In this document: positions 8,955 to 18,082 of the stretch, piece after piece | How the letters are laid out: each line of letters begins with the position of its first letter | Position numbering within the stretch: position 1 is the first letter of the stretch | Source: AP-15 sp963735445 | GTDB lineage: Bacteria; Pseudomonadota; Alphaproteobacteria; ATCC43930; CGMCC-115725 | Assembly: GCA_963735445.1 (NCBI GenBank) | Contig: CAVTLC010000031.1 | Span: 33,604-97,603, forward strand | Length of the DNA stretch: 64,000 bases | Reading direction: 5' to 3' | The notes under the pieces: generated by a model | The model's input: the letters and a program-made list of their open reading frames with translations, nothing else | Databases searched by the model: none | Told to the model about the DNA's origin: nothing | Made by a program: the position numbers and the translations under genes

Positions 8955-9554
8955 TTAGAAGCCGCGCTGTGGATTGAGCCGGCGGTAACTGCTCCCATCA
9001 TCGACATCTTCGAGCGTGTCGACAAAGCCGACCGAGACATCGCGCGGCAGCTCCTCGAGCGTATCAGCAAGCGCGTAAGAGCTCGACCAGCGGATATTTC
9101 CAAACAACGGCGGCAATCGCGGCCGTCGCCGTGCGCCGACCAGCCAGAACCCGCCATCCGCAGCTGGCCCAAAGACCAGATCGCGGCGGCCGAGGCAGCG
9201 GAATGCGGCGGCGATATGCCGGGCCGAGAGCGCCGGAATGTCGCTGCCGATCAGCACCACCGGGCCGGACGGGGCCGTCGCCATGACGCGGCGCATGCGG
9301 ACGCCGAGATCGCCGGCTCCTTGCGGCACAACCTCGATCCCACGATGCCATCTGCAAGCCGCGCGGCGCGCCCGGTCCGGTGTGATCGCCAGCCGTAGCC
9401 GCCAACGCCTATCGCCCGCCAGCCGGCGCAGCAGCCGCGCGATCATCAGACGCTCGAAGCGCAATGCCGCAACATCGCCGATCTCGCGAGCCAACCGCCG
9501 CTTGCCGCGCCCCAGGGCCGGCGCGCGCACGAATAGGATCAGGTGGCCTCGCAT
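8955..9554 (-). CDS. TIGR04282-type glycosyltransferase (DUF2064)
   Basis: DUF2064/TIGR04282 nucleotide-sugar-transferase fold, about 199 residues. The family is named for arsenosugar gene clusters, but most members have no known substrate. From the ATG at 9554 it reads ILFVRAPALGRGKRRLA, the family's N-terminal nucleotide-binding loop. VVLIGSDIPALSARHI and FGPAADGGFWLVG follow as the metal/sugar-binding core, and the protein ends shortly after the VGFVDTLEDVDD segment. A longer frame to 9641 has no motif and overlaps the upstream gene, so the inner ATG is chosen; it overlaps the TAA of the upstream TIGR04283 gene by one base. The pair is a common operon. No arsenic methylase is visible. Confidence 0.8.
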   Translation of the reverse strand: MRGHLILFVRAPALGRGKRRLAREIGDVAALRFERLMIARLLRRLAGDRRWRLRLAITPDRARRAACRWHRGIEVVPQGAGDLGVRMRRVMATAPSGPVVLIGSDIPALSARHIAAAFRCLGRRDLVFGPAADGGFWLVGARRRPRLPPLFGNIRWSSSYALADTLEELPRDVSVGFVDTLEDVDDGSSYRRLNPQRGF

Positions 9555-10219
9555 TAGCCGTAAATCCGGGCGATGCGCACCGGGCTGACGCCGGCAAAAT
9601 ACAGCGCCAGACAGAACAGGTTGCGCAGGGACCGCTGCCAATAGCCGTCGCGCCGATATCGCGTAGCTGAGGAGACGGCACGAGCGCCGATACGCGCCAG
9701 TCGCCGCCGGCCGAGGCGGCGCACCAGCTCGACATCCTCCATCAACGGCAGCGGCGCGAACCCGTCGATCGCGTCATAAAGGCTCCGGCTGATCAGCAAG
9801 CCCTGATCGCCATACGGCAGGCTAAATACCCGGCAGCGCCAGGCGACGATGTACTCCAGCCGCCGCGCCGCCCGATCGGGGTCATCGAGAGCGAAGTCGA
9901 AATAGCCAGCGAAGCGCCCTGCCGTCGGCGCCGCGATGAACGCGGCGACCGCCTCTGCCCATCCCGGCTCCAGCCGGCAATCGGCGTGCAGAAACAGCAA
10001 CCACTTACCCGCGGCAGCCCGGGCGCCCGCGATTAGCTGCGTACCGCGCCCGCGTTTGGCGTCGATCACCAGCGCGCCTGCCGCTTCCGCAACCGTCACG
10101 GTATCGTCGCTCGAACCGCCATCGGCGATGACGATCTCGCGAACCGTTTCCGAACCCAGCGCCGCCAAGGTTGCCGATAGGGTCCCGGCCGCGTTCAGAG
10201 TGGGGATGATAACGGAAAT
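9554..10219 (-). CDS. TIGR04283-type family 2 glycosyltransferase (start uncertain)
   Basis: GT-A glycosyltransferase partner of the previous gene. Motifs: IVIADGGSSDDTVTVAEAAG, a KRGRGTQLIAGA segment, FLHADCRL (the DxD-like metal site), YGDQGLLI, and PLMEDVELVRRLGR. The family's N-terminal strand SVIIPTLNAAGTL is encoded in frame at about 10175-10216, yet no ATG, GTG or TTG lies upstream of it before a stop at 10285; the coordinate given is an ATT codon and is only nominal. Removing one A from the AAA at about 10219 would join it to an ATG at 10286, which would overlap the divergent radical SAM start by 20 bases. A hidden indel therefore seems likely. Confidence 0.72.
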   Translation of the reverse strand: MSVIIPTLNAAGTLSATLAALGSETVREIVIADGGSSDDTVTVAEAAGALVIDAKRGRGTQLIAGARAAAGKWLLFLHADCRLEPGWAEAVAAFIAAPTAGRFAGYFDFALDDPDRAARRLEYIVAWRCRVFSLPYGDQGLLISRSLYDAIDGFAPLPLMEDVELVRRLGRRRLARIGARAVSSATRYRRDGYWQRSLRNLFCLALYFAGVSPVRIARIYG

Positions 10220-10266
10220 TTGCGAAAGTTCTTGATTCGTTCTGAAGGCTCCGGCAAAATCGCGCG

Positions 10267-11349
10267 ATGGATATGCCGGGTGTCATCGTACCCCGCAAGG
10301 GACGGGGTGCTTCGAGCAACGCAAGCGGCCGGTTCGAGGCCGAACAGCGGGTAACGTTTGATGACGGCTGGGGCTCCGCCGATGCCGAGCCGACGCCGCT
10401 AAACACGACGCTTTCGATCGACACGACGCGCACGATCATCGCCCGCAATGACTCGCCTGATATCGGCTTCGATCGGTCGATCAATCCCTATCGCGGCTGC
10501 GAGCATGGCTGCATCTATTGCTATGCGCGGCCGAGCCACGCCTATCTCGGATTGTCGCCGGGGCTCGATTTCGAAAGCCGGATTTTTTACAAGCCGCAGG
10601 CGGCGACATTGCTCGCCGCAGAGCTGCGCAAGAAAGGCTATCTCTGCCGGCCGATTGCGCTCGGCAGCAACACCGATCCCTATCAGCCGGTCGAGCGCCG
10701 GCTCGGCATCACCCGGTCGATCCTCGAAGTGTTGCGCGATTTCCGCCATCCGGTCACGATCGTCAGCAAATCGGCGCTGATCCGGCGCGACATCGACATT
10801 CTTGCGGAGATGGCAAAGGAGAAACTGGCGATCGTCACGATATCGGTGACAACGCTCGATCGCAGTTTGGCGCGAGTGATGGAGCCACGGGCCGCCACAC
10901 CCGAACGCCGGCTAGACGCCATCGCCGCGCTTGCCGATGCCGGCATCCCGACCGGTGTCCTCAGCGCTCCGATGATCCCGGCGCTCAACGACAGCGAATT
11001 GGAGGCGATCCTCGAACGGGCGCGCGCCGCCGGCGCCACCGCGGCCGGCTACACGATGCTGCGGCTGCCGCTCGAATTGAAAGCGCTGTTTCGCGAATGG
11101 CTCGAAGCCCATTTCCCCGACAAGGCGGCGCATGTCTTATCATTGGTGGCCCAGGCCCATGGCGGGCGGCTCTACGATTCTGCGTGGTCGAAACGGATGA
11201 CCGGCGCCGGGCCCTATGCCGACATGATCCGGCTTCGGTTCGACCGTGCCTGTCGCAAGCTCGGCTTCAACCAACGCACGACCGATCCGCTTGACACGAC
11301 GCGCTTTCGCCCGCCGCCACAGAGCGGGGATCAACTCAACCTATTTTGA
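10267..11349 (+). CDS. PA0069-family radical SAM protein
   Basis: Radical SAM enzyme of the PA0069/Rv2578c family (SplB-like), 360 residues, of unknown reaction. The iron-sulfur motif CEHGCIYC has cysteines at residues 78, 82 and 85. It is preceded by SINPYRG and followed by ARPSHAYLGLSPGLDF, the signature of this family. ALGSNTDPYQPVE and TIVSKSALI match the next barrel strands, and the protein ends in a Pro-rich tail and QLNLF. It diverges from the glycosyltransferase pair with almost no intergenic space. The family call is firm; biochemical function is unknown for the family. Confidence 0.9.
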   Translation: MDMPGVIVPRKGRGASSNASGRFEAEQRVTFDDGWGSADAEPTPLNTTLSIDTTRTIIARNDSPDIGFDRSINPYRGCEHGCIYCYARPSHAYLGLSPGLDFESRIFYKPQAATLLAAELRKKGYLCRPIALGSNTDPYQPVERRLGITRSILEVLRDFRHPVTIVSKSALIRRDIDILAEMAKEKLAIVTISVTTLDRSLARVMEPRAATPERRLDAIAALADAGIPTGVLSAPMIPALNDSELEAILERARAAGATAAGYTMLRLPLELKALFREWLEAHFPDKAAHVLSLVAQAHGGRLYDSAWSKRMTGAGPYADMIRLRFDRACRKLGFNQRTTDPLDTTRFRPPPQSGDQLNLF

Positions 11350-11606
11350 CGGGCACCAGTCGTGTCGCATTTGCCGCTACCGCTTGCCTCCGCAAAGATG
11401 CCGAGCCTAGGCTCGCGCTGTCGAAAAGCAGGCGACACTACGGCCGGATAATGGGTGGCGAGTTCCGCGCCTCTCTATCCAGGAGCTTTCGCGGCTTGAT
11501 CGGCGATCACTGTTCAGGTCTTGGTCGGCCCGCGGTTGCGAACTGACCCCGCTCAGTATTACCTGCTGCGCACAGCCCGCTACGCGGTGCCGCCGGAAAG
11601 AGACCG

Positions 11607-12545
11607 ATGACCGAGACAGATGCCGATCTGGGGTTTGCTGCCGATTACGACGCGCCGATCCCGTACTTGCAGCGTATCCGAGATTACTATCAGGGACTGG
11701 GGTATGGAGCTCCCTACCGTTGGGCTCATTACGTCGAGGTCCCGTTTCAGCCGCTTGCCAAACCGCTGGCCGAGTGCCGCGTTGCGCTGATCACCACCGC
11801 CGCTCCCTATCAGCCCGGCAAGGGCGATCAGGGCCCAGGCGCTCCCTACAACGCCGCCGCCAAATTCTACCGGGTGTACTCGGGCGACACAGCGATCGAC
11901 CACGATTTGCGCATCTCGCACGTCGCCTACGACCGCGCACATACGAGCGCCGAGGACAGCAATACCTGGTTCCCCTTGCGACAGTTGCGGCTGCAGGCGG
12001 CAGCTGGCCGAATCGGCGCGGTGACGGAGCATTTTCACGGCGCCCCGACCAACCGCAGCCAGCGCACGACATTGAGCCAGGATTGCCCGGAACTGCTCGC
12101 ACGCTGCCGTGCCGAAGCTGCGGACGCGGTGATCCTGGTCCCCAACTGTCCGGTCTGCCACCAGACCGTGAGCCTGACCGCGCGCTATCTCGAAGCCAAC
12201 GGCATTGCGACTGTCGTCATGGGCTGCGCCAAGGATATTGTCGAATTTGTCGGCGTGCCGCGCTTTCTGTTCAGCGATTTTCCGCTGGGAAACTCGGCGG
12301 GACGGCCAAACGATCCGGCTTCGCAATCCTTTACGCTCGAATTGGCGCTGCGCGTCCTCGAAACGGCGCCGGCGGCGCGCACGACAGTGCAGTCGCCGCT
12401 GCGCTGGAGCGCGGACCCGTCATGGAAGCTCGATTACTCGAATATCGATCGGCTGTCGGCGGAGGAGATCCGCCGGCGGCGCGCCGAGTTCGACCGGCAA
12501 AAAGAGATCGCGAAGACGGTTCGCAGCGAGGGGGTGGCGGCTTGA
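11607..12545 (+). CDS. Glycine/sarcosine/betaine reductase selenoprotein B-like protein, Cys form
   Basis: Protein of 312 residues, starting at an ATG behind GGAAAGAG, that resembles the GrdB/PrdB reductase family. The parent family members cleave glycine, sarcosine, betaine or proline in clostridia using selenocysteine. Here the redox segment reads VPNCPVCHQTVSLTARYLEA with cysteines and no in-frame TGA. VVMGCAKDIVEFVGVPRFLF and FPLGNSAGRPND follow, the tail conserved in the proteobacterial branch. No grdA, grdC or thioredoxin partner lies next to it. I call the family from the motif pattern; its substrate and reaction in aerobic bacteria are not known to me. Confidence 0.6.
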   Translation: MTETDADLGFAADYDAPIPYLQRIRDYYQGLGYGAPYRWAHYVEVPFQPLAKPLAECRVALITTAAPYQPGKGDQGPGAPYNAAAKFYRVYSGDTAIDHDLRISHVAYDRAHTSAEDSNTWFPLRQLRLQAAAGRIGAVTEHFHGAPTNRSQRTTLSQDCPELLARCRAEAADAVILVPNCPVCHQTVSLTARYLEANGIATVVMGCAKDIVEFVGVPRFLFSDFPLGNSAGRPNDPASQSFTLELALRVLETAPAARTTVQSPLRWSADPSWKLDYSNIDRLSAEEIRRRRAEFDRQKEIAKTVRSEGVAA

Positions 12546-12890
12546 TCGCGGGCCGCAATGGGTTGGCGATGCCGCGGCGAATCGCGATCTAAACGAAAAG
12601 CCGGATTACATCATGCGTCGTGACAGCGCTGGCGCCGGCAGGCCAGGCCAACACACCGTCGACCAATAATCGTCAAGGTAATTCATCGATTTGTCAGATT
12701 TAGGGTAACCTCGCCGTGTCCATATTAGAACTACGATGGCATTAGATGGCCGCAACGCTGAGCTTGCTCAGGCTATAGCGCACAGTTGGATTGATTTTCC
12801 TTTGTACCTGTTAACAGTCGAGATTAAGGTCGCGGCTGTCCATCCGAATGCCAGCCGATCGACGGCTATCTTGCGAGGGGGGATCGGGTT
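12546..12890. other. Intergenic region, promoter side of the DUF6134 gene
   Basis: 345 bases with a local drop in GC (about 12660-12830) ahead of the first DUF6134 gene. A loose promoter-like pair, TTGATT near 12788 and TTAACA about 18 bases further on, can be picked out, but its spacing and matches are ordinary. I see no gene, repeat or terminator with T tract. Confidence 0.35.
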
Positions 12891-13625
12891 ATGGCCGAAC
12901 GAGCGATCGGCGTGCGGGTAAAGCGGTGGACCCGCAGCGCCGCAATTTGGTGTGTGGCCGTGGGGGGCCTCTTCGCGGGTCTGGCGCCTGCGTCGCAAGC
13001 TGCCGCGCCAATGCAGTTGACCTACCGGGTAACCCACTCGACGTTCGGCAATATCGGCACTTACATCAACACGATCGAGCCCAGCGCGAGTGGTACGACC
13101 ACCGTACAGACCCGGGCACATTTTGAAGTCAAAATGCTCGGCGTGACGCTCCACCGTGAAGATGCCCAGCGCACTGAACGGTGGCAGGGTAATCGCTTGG
13201 TTTCGTTTAATGGCGTGACCAACAAAGGCAGCGGCGCGACGGTCCTCAAGGGCGAGGCGCGTGGCAACAGTTTCGTGATCAGCTCGCCGACCGGAACGAT
13301 CACCGCGCCCGCAACGGTACATCCGGCAAACCCGTGGTCCGCGAACTTTCTAAACTCGAACACAATGATGCGGCCGGATAGCGGCAAGCTCGAAAAAGTC
13401 AATGTTAGCGGCGGCCAACAAGCCGTTGTGACGATCGACGGCAAGCCCCTGCGTGCCAGAAAATACGAAGTCAGTGGCGACGGTCGCTACACCGTCTGGC
13501 TCGATGAGAAAGGTGTACCGGTCGAATTTATTGCCGACGACGATGGCGGTAAGGTGACCTTTACGCTGTCGAGCTGCATCCGGTGTGATGTCCCGGCGCT
13601 CCAGCAGGCCGCAGAGTTGAAGTAG
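12891..13625 (+). CDS. DUF6134-family secreted protein (copy 1)
   Basis: Exported protein of 244 residues. A basic N-terminus (VKRWTR) precedes a hydrophobic segment ending in SQA-A at about residue 37, a signal peptide. The mature part starts with the pattern MQLTYRVTHSTFGNIGTYIN, continues with AHFEVKMLGVTLHRED and TERWQGNRLVSFNG, and ends with YTVWLDEKGVPVEF and a CIRC motif, all beta-rich. These segments align with the second copy at about 15.6-16.3 kb, so the two are paralogues. They flank the PLP enzyme gene in the same direction. The role of the family is unknown; an outer-surface or periplasmic binding role is only a guess. Confidence 0.72.
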   Translation: MAERAIGVRVKRWTRSAAIWCVAVGGLFAGLAPASQAAAPMQLTYRVTHSTFGNIGTYINTIEPSASGTTTVQTRAHFEVKMLGVTLHREDAQRTERWQGNRLVSFNGVTNKGSGATVLKGEARGNSFVISSPTGTITAPATVHPANPWSANFLNSNTMMRPDSGKLEKVNVSGGQQAVVTIDGKPLRARKYEVSGDGRYTVWLDEKGVPVEFIADDDGGKVTFTLSSCIRCDVPALQQAAELK

Positions 13626-13733
13626 CCCGCTTTCGCGATTACCCGACAGCTTGACGATCGCAATTTTCTCGTTGCAGTTCGCGAGCTCGACTGTTCTGGC
13701 GCGCTGCCCGATAACCGACATAGCTCACGCTGC

Positions 13734-15233
13734 ATGACGGCTCCTGGGATTGACGTGTCGATCGCCGATGGGGCGACCCGCGACCGCGCCGCTCTAAGCC
13801 TCGCCCGCTCCGGGATCCGGCTACCGACTTTCGCGGCACTTGCCGACCCAGCCCGATTCGTCGCCACGCGAGCGAGTGTGGACCCTACGATCGACCCTGA
13901 TCTGCCCGATCCGGCGAATTTGTTCCGCGTCCATTGGCACAACGATCGTAGCCGGGCCGGTTTCGCTCAGGTGCCTTCTCATCTCGTGTTTCCGCCGGCG
14001 CTGACCGGGGTGCCGGCTCCGATCGCGATGGCGCTCGGCTGCTTTTTCCCGCTGATTGCCGCGCACAAAGTGCTGGCGGCGTATGGCTGCCTGATCCCCC
14101 GTCTGGTTACCGGCCGCTTTGACCCCGAACATCACAAAGCGGTTTGGCCGTCGACCGGGAATTATTGCCGTGGCGGCGTGGCGATCTCGCGCATCCTTGG
14201 TTGCCGCGGCATCGCGGTTTTGCCGGAAGGCATGAGCGAAGAGCGCTTCGAATGGCTGGGTCGATGGATCGCGCGACCCGAGGACATCATCCGCACGCCC
14301 GGGACCGAGAGCAATGTCAAAGAAATCTATGACAAATGCTCGGAGTTGGGACGCGACTCTGCCAATGTCGTGTTCAATCAATTCGCGGAATTCGGCAATT
14401 ACCTGGCGCATTGGGCCTGCACCGGACCGGCGCTGGCGCGGATCTACGAGGCGATACGGACAAACCGACCGGGTCTGCGGCTCGCGGCATTTGTCGCGGC
14501 GTCGGGTTCGGCGGGCACGCTCGCCGCCGGCGATCGATTAAAGGCAGAACATGGCGCGCAAATCGTTGCCGCCGAAGCCAGCGAGTGCCCGACCCTGCTG
14601 CGCAACGGGTTTGGCGAGCACAACATACAGGGCATCGGCGACAAACACGTCCCGCTGATCCACAACGTCATGAATACCGACATTGTCGTCGGCGTCTCCG
14701 ACCGGTGTGTGGGAGCGCTCGACCTGCTGTTCAACAGCGAGATCGGCTTATCCTACCTGACCGGCCGCCGTCAGATCGATGATACCCTCGCCGGCGACCT
14801 CAAGCTGATTGGGCTTTCCGGGATCGCCAATCTCGTCGCCGCGATCAAAGTCGCCAAGCGCCTCGACCTCGGCGAGAACGACCTGCTCGTGACGCTCGCG
14901 ACCGACAGCGCCGCTCTCTACGCCAGCGAACGCCGGAAATTCTGCGCCGCGCACTACCCCGCCGGTTTCGACGAAGTGAATGCCGGCGAAGTATTTGGTC
15001 AGCATCTGTTGGGGATCGCCGATAACGATGTTCTTGAGTTGACCCATCACGAGCGGTCGCGAATCTTCAACCTTGGCTATTATACTTGGGTCGAGCAGCA
15101 GGGTGTGGCGCTCGAGACTTTCGAGCAGCGCCGCTCGCAAGATTTCTGGAACACCCTGCAGAACCAGCTCCCCGAGCTCGATGCCCTGATCGACGAGTTC
15201 AACAAGAGCGGCGGCGCGATCCGAGCCGGTTGA
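13734..15233 (+). CDS. PLP-dependent fold-type II enzyme (cysteine synthase-like, long form)
   Basis: Protein of 499 residues related to cysteine synthase/threonine dehydratase-like fold II enzymes. The region HHKAVWPSTGNYCRGG (about residues 135-150) carries a candidate Schiff-base lysine followed by the phosphate-adjacent Ser-Thr-Gly-Asn loop. AAFVAASGSAGTLAAGDRLK matches the second nucleotide-like glycine loop. The chain is about 150 residues longer than CysK, with an extended N-terminus and a C-terminal helical tail, as in an uncharacterised proteobacterial branch. It sits between two DUF6134 genes. PLP fold II is likely; the substrate, amino acid or otherwise, is unknown. Confidence 0.75.
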   Translation: MTAPGIDVSIADGATRDRAALSLARSGIRLPTFAALADPARFVATRASVDPTIDPDLPDPANLFRVHWHNDRSRAGFAQVPSHLVFPPALTGVPAPIAMALGCFFPLIAAHKVLAAYGCLIPRLVTGRFDPEHHKAVWPSTGNYCRGGVAISRILGCRGIAVLPEGMSEERFEWLGRWIARPEDIIRTPGTESNVKEIYDKCSELGRDSANVVFNQFAEFGNYLAHWACTGPALARIYEAIRTNRPGLRLAAFVAASGSAGTLAAGDRLKAEHGAQIVAAEASECPTLLRNGFGEHNIQGIGDKHVPLIHNVMNTDIVVGVSDRCVGALDLLFNSEIGLSYLTGRRQIDDTLAGDLKLIGLSGIANLVAAIKVAKRLDLGENDLLVTLATDSAALYASERRKFCAAHYPAGFDEVNAGEVFGQHLLGIADNDVLELTHHERSRIFNLGYYTWVEQQGVALETFEQRRSQDFWNTLQNQLPELDALIDEFNKSGGAIRAG

Positions 15234-15438
15234 AATGCGCGCTCGATGGAGGAGCGGCGAACCAAAAAATCAGCTGAGCCAGTCGTGCCACTCTTGTGTC
15301 AAAAGAAGCGTGGCCTCTGGGCAGATTCGTTTAGGCGAGACCTAAATTACGAGCCGCTCCCGTAGCTAGCCTGCGCTAAAAGCGTGAGATAATTGTACCC
15401 TAATCTATTCTTACGCCTTGCCTCCGATTGTCTAAATC

Positions 15439-16269
15439 ATGGTTGAGCCACAATTGACGCGGCAGTCTGAAAGACAATTCGTACCGCGTTCCCATGCAAT
15501 AGGAGTTGGTGATTTGGTCCGACAAAGAAGTAGCCGCGATGGCCGCGCGCCCCCGCGACGGCAATCGCCGCCAAGGTCGGCATGGCAAATAGTGGCAGTG
15601 GCAATAATCGCTAGTCTCGGCAGCATGCTCGCCGCCGCTTGCTCGGCTGCCGCGGCTCCGCTTCAGCTCGTTTACCGGGTCTCACATCCCGTGGTGGGCG
15701 AACTCGGCTCCTATACTTGTACTGTCCAGCAGCTTGGCAATGGCGGCAGCGAGGTCCGATCGCGCGAACACATCGACGCTAGGATGTTCGGCGTCGCGGT
15801 TTACCGAATGGATGCAACAGGGACAGAGCGCTGGCAGGGAAGTCGCCTGATGACCTTTGACGGCGTCACCGAGGTTGCAAATGGCCGGATCGAGATCAAA
15901 GGCGAGGCACAAGGCAACCATTTTGTATTCACCTCGCCCCAGGGCACTTTTACGACAGCGGCAAACGTCCATCCGGCGGGGCCTTGCGCCCCTGACTTCA
16001 TTAAATCGACGACGATTTTGCGTCCCGATACCGGCGCCCTCGAACAGGTACAGGTCAGCGGCGGTGCGCCCGGCACGACTGTGATCGGAGGCACCCCGAT
16101 CGCCACGCGCAAATATGTTCTCGACGGCAAGACGCGGTATACCGTTTGGCTCGACTCGCGTAACGTGCCGGTTATGTTTGTTATCGGCGACAGTACCGGG
16201 CAAGCGACCTTTACGCTGGCGAAATGCGTCTCGTGCGATCTCGCGCTCCCGCGACTGGGCATGAACTGA
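15439..16269 (+). CDS. DUF6134-family secreted protein (copy 2)
   Basis: Paralogue of the gene at 12.9-13.6 kb, sharing QLVYRVSHPVVGELGSYT, ERWQGSRLMTFDGV, GEAQGNHFVFTSPQGT, YTVWLDSRNVPVMF and the final CVSC pair. The frame is open from 15439, giving 276 residues, but the first 50 residues are Arg-rich and unlike a signal peptide start. An in-frame TTG at 15514 (LVRQRSSRDGR) would place the hydrophobic segment ending in AAA at about residue 45 and may be the real start. The mature part is exported. The duplication around the PLP enzyme suggests a functional unit, which is inference. Confidence 0.7.
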   Translation: MVEPQLTRQSERQFVPRSHAIGVGDLVRQRSSRDGRAPPRRQSPPRSAWQIVAVAIIASLGSMLAAACSAAAAPLQLVYRVSHPVVGELGSYTCTVQQLGNGGSEVRSREHIDARMFGVAVYRMDATGTERWQGSRLMTFDGVTEVANGRIEIKGEAQGNHFVFTSPQGTFTTAANVHPAGPCAPDFIKSTTILRPDTGALEQVQVSGGAPGTTVIGGTPIATRKYVLDGKTRYTVWLDSRNVPVMFVIGDSTGQATFTLAKCVSCDLALPRLGMN

Positions 16270-16336
16270 TGTTGCTCGCCGGCCTTCCTCCTCGTTTGGG
16301 CCGGGATGTGCATCGCGACGGCTCCCCGATAGGTCG

Positions 16337-17308
16337 GTGGCGCGGGGAACAACATTGAGTCTCGCCTACGAAGAACTTTGCCGCCGCACACGCGAACGAG
16401 ACCGCAGTCTGCGCGAAAAGGTCATGTCGCTCGAGGAGGCCGCGGCGCTGGTGCCCGACGGCGCCTCGGTCGGGATTGGCGGCAGCACACTGTCTCGCAC
16501 TCCGCTGGCGATGATCTGGGCCCTTATCCGAGCGGGCCGCCGCGATCTCGTCTGTGCGCGCAGCATCAGTTCGAGCGAGGGCGAGTTGCTGTTCGCTTCG
16601 GGCACCAGCCGCCACCTGATCACGAGTTGGTTCAGCCTCGGCATCGTCTGGGGTGTGTCGCGCATCATGCGCGCCTATACCGAGAGCAATCGCGCCCGCT
16701 TTGAGGAGTGGAGCCATTTGGCGATGGGGCTGCGCTTTCGCGCCGGCGCCATGGGCGTGCCGTTCTTGCCGATGCGCTCAATGCTGGGCTCGGACGTGAT
16801 CGCGCAATTGCCCGATAGCAAAACGATCGATTGTCCTTTCACCGGCGAGAAACTGGCGCTGGTGCCCGCGCTCAACCCGGATTTCGCACTGATCCATGTG
16901 CAGCGCTGCGACGCCTATGGCAATGCGCAGATCGATGGATTGCCGTTTATGGACCTCGACCTCGCCCTGGCGGCCAATCGGGTAATCCTGACGACCGAGC
17001 GCATCGTCGCGAACGACCAGATCCGCCGCCATCCCGATCACACCAAAATACCCTTCTTCGCCGTGGATGCGGTCGTCGAGGTGCCGTTCGGCTGCGCGCC
17101 TCACGAATGCTACGGGGCTTACGAGCCACTGTTCGATCATCTCGATGGCTATGCCGCGTTGCTCAAACCGGACGCCGAGCGGGGTATGCAGGAGTATCTC
17201 GCGCGGTATTTTTACGAACCGAAATCCTGGACGGAGTATCTCGATAGGATCGGCCTCGCCGAACTGCTCGACGCCGCCCGCCGGGGTAAGAACGTTTATG
17301 ACGACTGA
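16337..17308 (+). CDS. Family I CoA-transferase, alpha subunit (GctA/IpdA-like)
   Basis: Alpha subunit of a two-subunit CoA-transferase or CoA-ester hydrolase of the glutaconate CoA-transferase fold, 323 residues. Recognisable segments are the glycine-rich GASVGIGGSTLSRTP near residue 46, LPMRSMLGSDVI, and FALIHVQRCDAYGNAQI, the conserved Asp-x-x-Gly-Asn turn. The frame opens with a GTG at 16337; a TTG at 16355 behind GGGGAACAAC is an equally good start. The gene overlaps the beta subunit by 11 bases. Whether it moves CoA between acids or opens a ring, as IpdAB does in steroid catabolism, cannot be told from the alpha subunit. Confidence 0.8.
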   Translation: MARGTTLSLAYEELCRRTRERDRSLREKVMSLEEAAALVPDGASVGIGGSTLSRTPLAMIWALIRAGRRDLVCARSISSSEGELLFASGTSRHLITSWFSLGIVWGVSRIMRAYTESNRARFEEWSHLAMGLRFRAGAMGVPFLPMRSMLGSDVIAQLPDSKTIDCPFTGEKLALVPALNPDFALIHVQRCDAYGNAQIDGLPFMDLDLALAANRVILTTERIVANDQIRRHPDHTKIPFFAVDAVVEVPFGCAPHECYGAYEPLFDHLDGYAALLKPDAERGMQEYLARYFYEPKSWTEYLDRIGLAELLDAARRGKNVYDD

Positions 17309-18071
17309 CGCCCTGCGCTACACCGCCAGCGAATTGCTGGCGGTCATGAGTGCGCGGCTGTTGCGCGACGGCCAGGTGGTGTTTGCCGGGGTCGGAATTC
17401 CATTGCTGGCCGCGACCCTGGCGCAGCGGCTGCACGCCCCGGGGCTGACGATTTTGTTCGAGGGCGGCACGATCGGCGCCTATGTCGAGCCCGGCCAATT
17501 GCCGCCTTCGACCAACGAGCAGCGCTGCACCCGTCGCGCCAATATGGTGCTGGGCAGCACCGATGTTTTGCTGCTGTTGCAGCGAGGCTATGTCGATGTC
17601 GGGTTTATGGGCGGCGCCCAGATCGACCAATACGGCAATCTCAACAGTTCGTTTATCGGTTCGCCCGAAAAGCCGACGACCCGCTTGCCGGGAACCGGCG
17701 GCGGCAATGACATCGCCAGCCTGACGCAGATGATCGTGGCGATGAAGCATGAGAAGCGGCGCTTTGTCGAACGGGTCGACTTTATCACCAGCCCGGGATT
17801 TCTTGCGGGCGGCGGCAGCCGGCGGGATGCCGGCCTGATTGCCGGCGGCATGTTCCGCGTCGTGACCGATCTCGGATTGCTCGGTTTTGACGAGCAGTCA
17901 AAGCGGATGACCTTGCTCGCACTGCATCCGGGCGTGACCGCCGCCGAAGTGCAGGCCAATACCGGCTTCGAATTGCTGCTGACCTCCGATCTCCCGGTCA
18001 CCGATCCGCCGAGCGAGAAAGAACTCGCCGTGCTGCGCCATCTCGACCCCGATCGCCTCTACACCGCCTGA
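17298..18071 (+). CDS. Family I CoA-transferase, beta subunit (GctB/IpdB-like)
   Basis: Beta subunit partner, 257 residues, starting at an ATG inside the last codons of the alpha gene, so the two are translationally coupled. The segment LFEGGTIGAYV (about residues 51-61) holds the glutamate that in this fold carries the covalent CoA intermediate. GYVDVGFMGGAQIDQYGNLN and GGGNDIASL follow, both typical of the beta chain. The gene is followed after 11 bases by an LLM flavin oxidoreductase, so a three-gene operon is likely. The substrate is unknown. Confidence 0.82.
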   Translation: MTTDALRYTASELLAVMSARLLRDGQVVFAGVGIPLLAATLAQRLHAPGLTILFEGGTIGAYVEPGQLPPSTNEQRCTRRANMVLGSTDVLLLLQRGYVDVGFMGGAQIDQYGNLNSSFIGSPEKPTTRLPGTGGGNDIASLTQMIVAMKHEKRRFVERVDFITSPGFLAGGGSRRDAGLIAGGMFRVVTDLGLLGFDEQSKRMTLLALHPGVTAAEVQANTGFELLLTSDLPVTDPPSEKELAVLRHLDPDRLYTA

Positions 18072-18082
18072 AGTCGCCCGCG

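Noticed and set aside
11607..12545. Selenocysteine in the GrdB-like protein
   Set aside because: There is no in-frame TGA; cysteines occupy the redox segment.
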